Assembly (NCBI GenBank): GCA_031285815.1
Contig: JAITVM010000042.1
Coordinates: 1 to 22,549 of the forward strand
Reading direction: 5' to 3'
Length of the DNA stretch: 22,549 nucleotides
DNA from: Clostridiales bacterium
Lineage (GTDB): Bacteria; Bacillota; Clostridia; Lachnospirales; JAITVM01
In this document: positions 1 to 7,005 of the stretch, in pieces
Layout: each line of letters starts with the position of its first letter
How positions within the stretch are numbered: position 1 is the first letter of the stretch
Notes under the pieces: model-generated
Seen by the model: only the letters and a program-made list of their open reading frames with translations
Told to the model about the DNA's origin: nothing
The model's database searches: none
Made by a program: the position numbers and the translations under genes

Positions 1-1793
1 GGTTCCCCTTCATATATATATCCACATATTTTACAGATATAACCTACTTTTTTATCTTTTTGTGGCTTTGGTTTGGGTTTAATATGGTCAAAATAATATT
101 GGTAGGTAAGGCTTTTTTCATCAGATAGTTTAAAAGCCTCCGTTATATCAGCCACAAAAAGCGTATGTGTACCATAATCATAAGACTGTATTACATTTGC
201 TGAAATAACACTGTTAGTATGCTGTGTCAAATAAGCTACGCCATTAGCCGCCCGCCCGGCTATAGAAATGCCGGGGAATTTATCGGTATCCCTGCCGCTT
301 TGAAAACCAAAGTGTTCAAATATTTTAAATTCTGCCTGCTCAGTTAAAATAGAAACATTAAATACGCCGGTTTTTATAATCATATCGTGGGTATAATTAG
401 CTTTATTAACAGCAATTGTTATACGTAACGGGGATTGTGTGATTTGCGTTACTGTATTAATGATACAGCCGTTATCTTTATCCCCGTCTTTGGCTGTTAA
501 CACAAATAAACCGTAAGACAAATTAAATAAAGAGCTTTGGTCAATTTTATTTTCAGGCTTTGTATTAGAACTAGTTGAAACATTTTTAACTGGGCCTTGT
601 AGCGATAGGGCTATAGCACTGGCTACTTCTTCAATTTCATTAAGCTGGTTTTCTTTGACGCTGGATTTTATACTTATTTTTTTATCTAAGAAGCTAATAT
701 TTTTACAAAGCCCTAATTTTTCTTGAATTAATTTTCCGCTTGTTGCGGCCCAAGAACCATTTTCAATTATTGCAATTGTACGGTTTTGAATATTGTGGGC
801 AGCCAGGTCATATATTAGCGACTCCATAGTAACAAATATCCCGGCGTTATAGGTTGTGGATGCAAATACCAAATGGCTCCATTTAAAAGCTGCGGAAACG
901 ATATCAGAAGCAGGGTAAACGGAAACATCGAACATTACCGTTTTAATGCCTTTGTCGCGCAACCGGCATGCAAGTGCCTCCGCGGCATTTTCTGTGTTGC
1001 CATAAACTGAGGCATAGGCAATCATAACACCATATTCTTCCGGTTCGTACCTGCCCCAAAGGTTATATTTGCTGATTATATCATCTAAATGTTTTCTCCA
1101 GACAAAACCATGCAGCGGGCAAATCATTTCTATTTTTAGGTTTGAAAGCTTGCTTAAAAGCGTTTGTACTTGTTGGCCGTATTTCCCCACAATATTTGCA
1201 TAATAGCGGCGGGTTTCATCTAAGTAGTCCCGCATAAAATCCACTTCGTCTGCAAATATTGCGCCGTTAAGTGCACCAAAACAACCGAATGCATCGGCAG
1301 AAAATAGGGTATTGGTAGATTCGTCATAAGTAACCATTACCTCTGGCCAATGGACCATTGGGGCCATTAAGAATTTGAGGCTATGCTTGCCTGTATTTAA
1401 AGTATCGCCTTCAGCTACCAAATGGATGCGGCCTTCAAAATCATAATTAAAAAATTGCCCCATCATATCTAAGGTTTTCTTGTTGCAAACAACTTTCGCG
1501 TCTGGGTGGGATTTTAACATATCTATTAAAGCTGCTGAATGGTCCGGTTCCATATGTTGGACTACAATATAATCAAGCGGCTTGCCATTTAAAATGTAGG
1601 ATACATTTTCTGAGAACCTGTGTGAAACTGCCTTATCAACTGTATCAACTAAAACCGCCTTTTCATCCATTAAAAGGTATGAATTATATGATACCCCATC
1701 GGGTACAGAATAAACACCTTCAAATAAGGAAAGCCTACGGTCGTTTGCGCCTACCCAAATTAAATCTTTAGTAATTTCTTTTATGCAGTGCAT
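1..1793 (-). CDS. Flavodiiron protein with flavin reductase and rubredoxin domains (3' end off window)
   Basis: This cytosolic flavodiiron protein should reduce O2 to water and/or NO to N2O. The translation gives 597 residues before the window edge. A beta-lactamase-like diiron domain (about 1-250) has every expected ligand: H80, E82, D84, H85 in HMEPDH, then H148, D167 and H228. A flavodoxin domain follows (about 256-395, YASVYGNTENA). A flavin-reductase-like FMN domain (about 418-572) comes next, then a Lys/Pro linker and the start of rubredoxin (CKICGY, C587 and C590). The second rubredoxin cysteine pair lies outside the window. The ATG start is preceded by GGAGG eight bases upstream. The gene is transcribed alone from a good sigma-A promoter, after the terminator of the upstream minus-strand gene. 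The built-in flavin reductase and rubredoxin suggest that electron delivery is carried in one chain. Which gas is the main substrate cannot be told from sequence. Confidence 0.93.
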   Translation of the reverse strand, partial: MHCIKEITKDLIWVGANDRRLSLFEGVYSVPDGVSYNSYLLMDEKAVLVDTVDKAVSHRFSENVSYILNGKPLDYIVVQHMEPDHSAALIDMLKSHPDAKVVCNKKTLDMMGQFFNYDFEGRIHLVAEGDTLNTGKHSLKFLMAPMVHWPEVMVTYDESTNTLFSADAFGCFGALNGAIFADEVDFMRDYLDETRRYYANIVGKYGQQVQTLLSKLSNLKIEMICPLHGFVWRKHLDDIISKYNLWGRYEPEEYGVMIAYASVYGNTENAAEALACRLRDKGIKTVMFDVSVYPASDIVSAAFKWSHLVFASTTYNAGIFVTMESLIYDLAAHNIQNRTIAIIENGSWAATSGKLIQEKLGLCKNISFLDKKISIKSSVKENQLNEIEEVASAIALSLQGPVKNVSTSSNTKPENKIDQSSLFNLSYGLFVLTAKDGDKDNGCIINTVTQITQSPLRITIAVNKANYTHDMIIKTGVFNVSILTEQAEFKIFEHFGFQSGRDTDKFPGISIAGRAANGVAYLTQHTNSVISANVIQSYDYGTHTLFVADITEAFKLSDEKSLTYQYYFDHIKPKPKPQKDKKVGYICKICGYIYEGE

Positions 1794-1832
1794 TTATCTT
1801 CCTCCAGGTTTATTATTTCTACTTGGATGAAT

Positions 1833-1861
1833 ATTATATGGTTAAAATGCCGTTTTGTCTA
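1833..1861 (-). promoter_or_regulatory. Sigma-A promoter of the flavodiiron gene
   Basis: Read on the minus strand, a TAGACA -35 box (1856-1861) is separated by 17 bases from a perfect TATAAT -10 box (1833-1838). It lies about 40 bases upstream of the flavodiiron start codon and downstream of the preceding gene's terminator, so the flavodiiron gene has its own promoter. Confidence 0.7.
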
Positions 1862-1910
1862 TATTTATTGTAAAATCAATTTCCAAAATATTTTAAATTT
1901 ATTTATGGAT

Positions 1911-1953
1911 AAAAAAAGGGCAGCCTTACTTTTGTTTATTAGCAAGGGTGCCC
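1911..1953 (-). terminator. Rho-independent terminator of the SH3b gene
   Basis: GGGCAgCCTT (1918-1927) pairs with AAGGgTGCCC (1944-1953) around a 16-base loop. On the minus strand the stem is followed by a run of seven T (the complement of the A-run at 1911-1917). It begins seven bases past the stop codon of the minus-strand SH3b gene. Confidence 0.75.
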
Positions 1954-1959
1954 AGGTTT

Positions 1960-2874
1960 TTACCAACTGCTGGTCATATTATATGCGTCCATAAGGGCTT
2001 CTTGGTGCCAATTTGTAAAACTGTAATTTCCGTTATGTGCAGAGCTGCCTTTAAAATGTATGCAAACCTGCCCGTCCATGTTATTGCCGCTATTTACGCC
2101 CCCGCCGTGCGGCATCCCGTTTATGGATGCGGCCATGGTGTGGCCATTAATTAATACTAAAACCGGGCGGGGGTCCCATTTCCAGACGCCGCCATAAGTC
2201 GATTTCATAATAGCGGTATCATTTGCCGTAACGGGTTCAACATCGGCATGGCTTCCGTTTGAAAAAGACCTGACATAATATGTTTCACCGGTATATATAT
2301 CATAAACTTCGGCATCTTGGCCGATTGCAAAAATATTTTTAGCCTGGGCCCATGGCGTTAATTCAACGCCTGTATAGGCAGTATCCGGTTCATCTTCTGA
2401 TACGGCGTAAATAAATTCTGATTTAACATAGCCTTCATAATCACTGAATTTAACTTTAGACCAGCCGTCAATTTCCCCAAGGGTTTCTATTTTGCGCCCC
2501 TTTTTAATGAGTATAATTTTATCGCTTTCTGTTGTAGGGCCTGTCCTTAAGTTTAGGTTTGTATTAGTTTTAGCAAACCCGGGGGAGCTTGTGTCGAGTT
2601 CACCGGCGGGGACAGCATGGATAAATTCTGATTTAACATAACCGGTTTTGCCATCGGCTTGAATTTTTGTCCAACCGCCTTCACTACCGAGGGTTTCTAT
2701 TTTCTGGCCCTTTTTTAAAATTTCCAGTATTTTAGATTCAGTAGTCGGAAGCTCCCTTAAGTTAAGCTTAATATCAGCTTTAGCATAAGTGGAAGCAAAA
2801 GATATTTTTGGCGTATTGAGCCAACAAATTAACGCAATAAAAGTTGTAAGAAATATTTTTCTGCCATAAATCAA
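1960..2874 (-). CDS. Secreted protein with two SH3b repeats and a conserved C-terminal domain of unknown function
   Basis: This 304-residue exported protein has a signal peptide (about 1-28, ending SFAS). Two bacterial SH3 repeats follow (about 34-88 and 104-158), nearly identical in places (KKGxKIETLG, GYVKSEFI), which suggests a recent internal duplication. SH3b domains usually bind peptidoglycan peptides. The C-terminal part (about 168-304) carries NGHTMAASINGMPHG and DGQVCIHFKGSSAH, with H245, H256, C271, H273, H280 and H290. I recall similar Cys/His-rich ends in other clostridial SH3b proteins but no assigned activity. The arrangement faintly resembles L,D-transpeptidases, without a clear YkuD signature. 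The start is TTG, chosen because a GGGGGG Shine-Dalgarno lies seven bases upstream. The gene stands alone between a strong promoter and a terminator. Cell-wall binding is likely; an enzymatic role is speculation. Confidence 0.85.
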   Translation of the reverse strand: MIYGRKIFLTTFIALICWLNTPKISFASTYAKADIKLNLRELPTTESKILEILKKGQKIETLGSEGGWTKIQADGKTGYVKSEFIHAVPAGELDTSSPGFAKTNTNLNLRTGPTTESDKIILIKKGRKIETLGEIDGWSKVKFSDYEGYVKSEFIYAVSEDEPDTAYTGVELTPWAQAKNIFAIGQDAEVYDIYTGETYYVRSFSNGSHADVEPVTANDTAIMKSTYGGVWKWDPRPVLVLINGHTMAASINGMPHGGGVNSGNNMDGQVCIHFKGSSAHNGNYSFTNWHQEALMDAYNMTSSW

Positions 2875-2927
2875 TTCAAAGCCCCCCAGATGTAAAAATA
2901 TTAATTAATCCTTAATAAATTATTAAT

Positions 2928-2956
2928 ATTTTATTAAAAAACAAAAAAATTGTCAA
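2928..2956 (-). promoter_or_regulatory. Strong sigma-A promoter of the SH3b gene
   Basis: On the minus strand a perfect TTGACA (2951-2956) is followed after 17 bases by TAAAAT (2928-2933). The spacer is T-rich. The promoter lies about 54 bases upstream of the TTG start of the SH3b gene. Confidence 0.75.
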
Positions 2957-3062
2957 TAGGTTTGCATCAAATCTATTTAAGAAGGGCGTTTTAAAATATG
3001 AATGGATGTTTAATAAATTAGTTGTTTTTTGTTTGTGCGGGTGGCCGGAAGGGTACAGGTGA

Positions 3063-3091
3063 TTGACATTTAAAAAAAATGGCTGTATAAT
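3063..3091 (+). promoter_or_regulatory. Perfect consensus sigma-A promoter of tRNA-Gly
   Basis: TTGACA (3063-3068), a 17-base spacer and TATAAT (3086-3091) match the consensus exactly. The expected start site near 3098 gives a leader of about 26 bases before the tRNA, as expected for a strongly expressed stable RNA. Confidence 0.85.
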
Positions 3092-3123
3092 ATTTTCCTA
3101 TAGCAAATATAGGTTATATCTAT

Positions 3124-3194
3124 GCGGGTGTGATTCAATGGTAGAATGTCAGCCTTCCAAGCTGAAAGCGAGGGTTCGATTCCCTTCACCCGCT
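3124..3194 (+). tRNA. tRNA-Gly (anticodon TCC)
   Basis: The acceptor stem GCGGGTG (3124-3130) pairs with CACCCGC (3187-3193), followed by discriminator T, as usual for bacterial glycine tRNAs. The D arm is ATTC/GAAT, the anticodon arm is TCAGC-CTTCCAA-GCTGA with anticodon TCC at 3156-3158, and the T arm contains GGTTCGATTCC. The 3' CCA is not encoded, so it must be added by tRNA nucleotidyltransferase. The gene is a single-tRNA unit with its own promoter and terminator. Confidence 0.97.
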
Positions 3195-3199
3195 TTTTT

Positions 3200-3236
3200 A
3201 TCCCCAAAATTTTTGGAATTTTGGGGATATTTTTTT
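3200..3236 (+). terminator. Terminator of tRNA-Gly
   Basis: A perfect 12-bp stem, ATCCCCAAAATT (3200-3211) with AATTTTGGGGAT (3217-3228), has a five-base loop and is followed by a T-run at 3230-3236. It starts six bases after the tRNA. Confidence 0.88.
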
Positions 3237-3320
3237 GCTGTTTTTTGTTAAAGATATTTTTGGTATTTACGATATATTAATTAACCGAGCTAATTCGTGT
3301 TAACAAAAAGGGGGGAAAGT

Positions 3321-5120
3321 ATGTCTTTATTACGTGGCCTTAGTGTAGCCGCGTTTGTAGCCCTGTTTAGTTTTTCGGATGTGTATGCTTCGGATAATGT
3401 GGCTATAAACAAATATTATAGTAAAGAAATTGACCTGGTTGTAAATGATACAATGCTTAAGAACTTACCGATGAATCCTCTGTTTTATGAAAATTATTTG
3501 CTGGTCCCATCAAGGGAGGTTTTTGTGCCTCTCGGAGCGTATGTTGAGTATGAAAAAAATGATAAGAAAGTATTTATTTTATACAATGAGAAATTATTGA
3601 CGCTTCAAGTAAATAATAAATTTGCAATGGTTGGCGGGGAAATCATAGAACTCGATATCCCGCCGAAAATAATTGCTAATAAACTGATGATCCCTTTACG
3701 GTCAGTGTCAGAAAATTTAGGGTTGGAGGTGGTTTGGGACTCAAAGCATAATGCCGCATATGTTAATGAGGTATCAAATGGGTTGGGGCCTGCAGTACTT
3801 TCGGCGGAGGTCGGCGATATAGATGGTGCCAGTGAAATTGATGATGGGCCAACTGTAGACGAGCCTTTTGAAGATATAAGCACTACAATAAATGATATCA
3901 AAATACCTAATAAAGACGAAAAAAATCAGTTTATAATAGGGTTTTCTGGCCCTATTGGGCGGTTCGAAAAAGATTTTATAAAAGATAACCGTTTGATATT
4001 AGACTTTTATGGCACAAATTATTCGGTGGGCAATACATATAATAACCTTGATAATGAGGCAGTTAAAGAAATCCGTATAGGAAAAGACACATCAGATGGA
4101 ATTACAAAAACAAGGATAGTTTTTGAACTTAACAAGTCAATAGAGTACTCATCTACTATTTCTGAAGATAAGAGATACGTTTTCGTAGACTTTTCAATAC
4201 TAAAGGAAACAGCTAACCAAAATACAATCCCAACAAATGAACAAAATGAAATCAGCTTTAACAATGCCACGCTTTCTATAAGTAAAAATGGGCAAGGCAT
4301 AGATATTAAAGACATAATAGAATTTGATGATTACAATAACAAAAAATATTCATTTGTATTTCCGGAAGGGTTTAGCATTAGCTATAATAATTCCAGGCTT
4401 AACGTTGGCGATTCAAAAGTTGATTATTTTGAATTTTCAACAGTTAATGGGCTATGTGCGGCAACCCTTTATGAAAAGCAAATCCTGTCGCCGGTTATAT
4501 CAGAGGACCAGGAGAATATTTACATAACCTTGGTTCAGCCAAAGGAACGCTACAATAAAATTGTTATCATTGACCCTGGGCACGGTGGGCATGACCCCGG
4601 TGCACAAGGGTTTGGGAGAGATGAAAAAGATATTATTTTTAGCATAGCCAATAAGGTGGGCGAGCTGTTTAAAGACGTACCGGATATAAAAATATATTTG
4701 ACCAGGACAGAGGATATTTTTATAACACGTCCGGATAGGGTAGCTTTTGCCAACGAATTGGGCGACCTGTTTATATCGGTCCACGCAAACGCCAGTACAA
4801 ACCAGGCGGCAAAAGGGATTGAAACCTATTATTACAATAATGGGATTGTTAATAGCTTAGGTGTCAGTAGCAAAAAAATTGCTGAGATTGCGCAAAAAAA
4901 TATATTACGCGCAACTAATGGCGTTGACAGGAAGGTTAAGACAGAAGCATTTGATGTAATAAAGTTTACAAATATCCCGGCTATTTTGATGGAGGTTGGT
5001 TTTATTTCTAACGAGGCAGAATCAAACCTTATTGCGTCTGACAGCTATCAACAATTGGTTGCGGAATCAATAAAGGAAACAATATATGACTCTTTTGAAA
5101 TATATACCCCAAAAAGGTAG
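3321..5120 (+). CDS. Secreted N-acetylmuramoyl-L-alanine amidase (Amidase_3) with stalk-like N-terminal domains
   Basis: This 599-residue exported zinc amidase should cleave the bond between MurNAc and the first L-Ala of peptidoglycan. The ATG at 3321 is preferred over an in-frame GTG at 3297 because AAGGGGGG lies just upstream of it. A signal peptide (about 1-24) is followed by a copper-amine-oxidase-N-like domain (about 38-148, with LMIPLRSVSENLG), an acidic linker, and AMIN-like beta-rich segments (about 203-410). The catalytic domain is about 412-592. Zinc ligands H421 (DPGHGG), E435 and H488 (SVHAN) and catalytic E558 (MEVGF) are all present, so the enzyme looks active. AMIN and copper-amine-oxidase-like domains usually place such enzymes at the wall or septum. 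The role (cell separation, wall turnover or spore-related lysis) cannot be decided here. The gene is monocistronic, between the tRNA terminator and its own terminator. Confidence 0.93.
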   Translation: MSLLRGLSVAAFVALFSFSDVYASDNVAINKYYSKEIDLVVNDTMLKNLPMNPLFYENYLLVPSREVFVPLGAYVEYEKNDKKVFILYNEKLLTLQVNNKFAMVGGEIIELDIPPKIIANKLMIPLRSVSENLGLEVVWDSKHNAAYVNEVSNGLGPAVLSAEVGDIDGASEIDDGPTVDEPFEDISTTINDIKIPNKDEKNQFIIGFSGPIGRFEKDFIKDNRLILDFYGTNYSVGNTYNNLDNEAVKEIRIGKDTSDGITKTRIVFELNKSIEYSSTISEDKRYVFVDFSILKETANQNTIPTNEQNEISFNNATLSISKNGQGIDIKDIIEFDDYNNKKYSFVFPEGFSISYNNSRLNVGDSKVDYFEFSTVNGLCAATLYEKQILSPVISEDQENIYITLVQPKERYNKIVIIDPGHGGHDPGAQGFGRDEKDIIFSIANKVGELFKDVPDIKIYLTRTEDIFITRPDRVAFANELGDLFISVHANASTNQAAKGIETYYYNNGIVNSLGVSSKKIAEIAQKNILRATNGVDRKVKTEAFDVIKFTNIPAILMEVGFISNEAESNLIASDSYQQLVAESIKETIYDSFEIYTPKR

Positions 5121-5148
5121 GGGCAATAACTTATTTAACTAATCCAAG

Positions 5149-5195
5149 AACAAAGCGCCATGGAAGCTAAAATGCTTATGGCGCTTTGTTTTTTT
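5149..5195 (+). terminator. Terminator between the amidase gene and purF
   Basis: A 13-bp perfect stem, AACAAAGCGCCAT (5149-5161) with ATGGCGCTTTGTT (5178-5190), runs into a T-run ending at 5195. The T-run lies on the plus side, so it mainly serves the amidase gene. The same hairpin is the only candidate for the convergent purF, where a good T-run is missing. Confidence 0.85.
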
Positions 5196-5203
5196 ATAGC
5201 AAG

Positions 5204-6580
5204 TTATAATATAGGGTATTCACCATTGAAGCACGCTTTACAAAAACTTTTTTTTACATTTGGCGCAATTTTTTCTAAATTATCAAGGCTTAAGTAGGCT
5301 AGGCTATCCGCTTTTATCAGTTCCCGTGTTTCATCAATAGTATATGAATTAGCAACAAGGTCTTTTTTTGAGGGTATGTCTGTACCATAAAAACATGGGT
5401 TAATAAATGGTGGGGAGGATATTTTAACATGGACCTCTTCAGCGCCTGCTTCACGCAACAGATTGACAATATGTTTACAGGTTGTCCCGCGGACGATAGA
5501 ATCGTCAATCATAATGACACGTTTCCCGCGTACATATTCTTTTAATGGGTTTAGTTTTAGGCGCACTGCTTTTTCGCGCTGGCCTTGTGTAGATTTTATA
5601 AAGGTGCGGGCAATATAACGGTTTTTCAGAAAACCCTCGGCGTATGGGATATTGGATTCTTCAGAGAAGCCAATGGCGGCGGGGATGCCGGAGTCCGGCA
5701 CGCCGATTACAATATCGCCATTTACAAAGGATTCTTTTGCAAGGATGCGCCCGGCGATTTTTCTGCTCTCATAAACAAATTGGTTTTCAATCATGCTATC
5801 CGGGCGTGCAAAATATATGTATTCAAATATGCATAAATTATGGCTGGATTTCCCTGTATAGTGAAGTGAACTCATTTTACCGCAATAGGCAACAACAACT
5901 TCGCCGGGTTCAACATCCCTTAAAAATTTTGCGCCTATAGCATCAAAAGCGCAGCTTTCAGACGCAAAAACAATATCATTGCCGCGTGTGCCAATGCAAA
6001 GTGGTTTTAGCCCCCAAGGGTCCCGGGCGGCAATTATTTTTTGCGGGCTCATGATGACAAGCGAATAGGCGCCCTTTAATTTATGCATAGACAATTCGAC
6101 GGCCTCTTCAATGCTTTTTGAATTAATACGCTCCCTGGCAATTGTATATGCTATTATTTCTGTATCGGATGTAGTTTGATAAATGGCGCCGGTGCGCTCA
6201 TATTCTTTACGTAACAAATCGGCGTTAATAATATTTCCGTTATGCGAAATAGCTAAGCTCCCTTTTATATAATTTAATACAAGGGGCTGTGCATTTTGAG
6301 AGGAAGGGGTTTTATCTGCAGAGTACCTAACATGCCCAATGGCCATGTCGCCCACGAGCCTATCTAAAATCTCTTCGTTAAAGGTATCGTCAACAAGCCC
6401 TAATGATTTGTGGTATGACAAATTACGGTCCATATTAACCGCAATGCCACATGCTTCTTGCCCACGGTGCTGTAAAGCCATGAGTGCGTAATAAGAAGCG
6501 TAAGAACATTTTGTTTTATCAAGGCCCCTATCTACACTGTAAATCCCAAAAATGCCGCATTCTTCTTTAAGCCCATCCAA
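5204..6580 (-). CDS. purF: Amidophosphoribosyltransferase PurF
   Basis: PurF makes 5-phosphoribosylamine from PRPP and glutamine, the first committed step of purine synthesis in the cytosol. The N-terminal Ntn glutaminase domain begins at EECGIFG, where the cysteine (C8 from the TTG start) becomes the N-terminal nucleophile after propeptide removal. The phosphoribosyltransferase domain has the PRPP loop VIMIDDSIVRGTT. Four cysteines fit the 4Fe-4S ligands of the Bacillus-type enzyme: C250, C396, C447 and C450 (FCKACFNG). I chose TTG at 6580 because GGGGG lies nine bases upstream, as with other genes here. A GTG at 6601 would add seven residues but has no Shine-Dalgarno. The gene stands apart from other pur genes in this window and is divergent from the nadD operon. 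Confidence 0.96.
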   Translation of the reverse strand: MDGLKEECGIFGIYSVDRGLDKTKCSYASYYALMALQHRGQEACGIAVNMDRNLSYHKSLGLVDDTFNEEILDRLVGDMAIGHVRYSADKTPSSQNAQPLVLNYIKGSLAISHNGNIINADLLRKEYERTGAIYQTTSDTEIIAYTIARERINSKSIEEAVELSMHKLKGAYSLVIMSPQKIIAARDPWGLKPLCIGTRGNDIVFASESCAFDAIGAKFLRDVEPGEVVVAYCGKMSSLHYTGKSSHNLCIFEYIYFARPDSMIENQFVYESRKIAGRILAKESFVNGDIVIGVPDSGIPAAIGFSEESNIPYAEGFLKNRYIARTFIKSTQGQREKAVRLKLNPLKEYVRGKRVIMIDDSIVRGTTCKHIVNLLREAGAEEVHVKISSPPFINPCFYGTDIPSKKDLVANSYTIDETRELIKADSLAYLSLDNLEKIAPNVKKSFCKACFNGEYPIL

Positions 6581-6674
6581 TTTTATTAACCCCCAGTTCA
6601 CTTGTTCTTTTTAGCCGGGCCGAAATCAAATTTCAAGTTGTTAGGTTTTATAATATACCAAGCTAATATGGAAT

Positions 6675-6703
6675 AGTATAAAGCTAAAAAAAGGCTTGTG
6701 CAA
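6675..6703 (-). promoter_or_regulatory. Possible purF promoter
   Basis: On the minus strand TTGCAC (6698-6703) is separated by 17 bases from TATACT (6675-6680). The -10 box matches 5 of 6 consensus bases and the -35 box only 3 of 6. It would give a leader of nearly 90 bases before purF. I saw no purine riboswitch fold in that leader. Confidence 0.4.
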
Positions 6704-6745
6704 TAGTTTTTTCTTATGGGTTGCTTTTGAGGCCCAGCTTTAGAT

Positions 6746-6949
6746 AAGAAAAAAATTTTACAAATTTTTTTGTAGTGTGTAATGCCCGGTTTGGCTAAAC
6801 AAGAAAAAAATTTTACAAATTTTTTTGTAGTGTGCAATGCCCGGTTTGGCTAAACAAGAAAAAAATTTTACAAATTTTTTTGTAGTATGTAATGCCCGGT
6901 TTGGCTAAACAAGAAAAAAATTTTACAAATTTTTTTGTTAGTGTATAAT
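6746..6949 (+). repeat. Tandem 55-bp A/T-tract repeats (three full units plus a diverged fourth)
   Basis: Units begin at 6746, 6801, 6856 and 6911, exactly 55 bases apart. Each starts AAGAAAAAAATTTTAC, continues with AAATTTTTTTG, and ends (units 1-3) with AATGCCCGGTTTGGCTAAAC. Full units differ only at a few positions, mainly in the TGTAAT-like hexamer. A decayed further copy seems to lie just before the array (6729-6745). Each unit has an inverted repeat of AAAAAAATTT around TAC, plus a plus-strand promoter-like TTTACA (6757, 6812, 6867, 6922). The period is not a multiple of three, so the minus-strand reading frame across it is not a protein repeat. Together with both promoters the array fills the gap between purF and nadD; no gene was seen there. 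Confidence 0.92.
6922..6949 (+). promoter_or_regulatory. Likely promoter of the nadD-yqeK to rpe operon, inside the last repeat
   Basis: TTTACA (6922-6927, 5 of 6 to consensus), a 16-base spacer and a perfect TATAAT (6944-6949) lie in the diverged fourth repeat. The start site near 6956 would give a leader of about 50 bases. In the earlier repeats the same -35 box is followed after 15 bases by TGTAAT or TGCAAT, so only the last copy looks like a good promoter. Confidence 0.65.
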
Positions 6950-7005
6950 ATTAGATATATATTTTTTTCTATAATATTTTGTCCTTTTAGAATTGGGGTA
7001 TTGTT

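Noticed and set aside
3063..3251. Plus-strand 62-codon frame
   Set aside because: It runs through the tRNA-Gly gene, its promoter and its terminator, so it is not a coding gene.
6602..6697. Purine riboswitch in the purF leader
   Set aside because: The leader lacks the conserved three-way junction core, and no terminator/antiterminator pair is visible.
6598..6837. Minus-strand 79-codon open frame across the 55-bp repeats
   Set aside because: The repeat period is not a multiple of three, so successive units are read in different frames. The product has no ribosome-binding site or family resemblance, and the repeats look like promoter DNA.
6746..6949. CRISPR array
   Set aside because: Units are direct head-to-tail copies with no unique spacers, and no cas genes are present.
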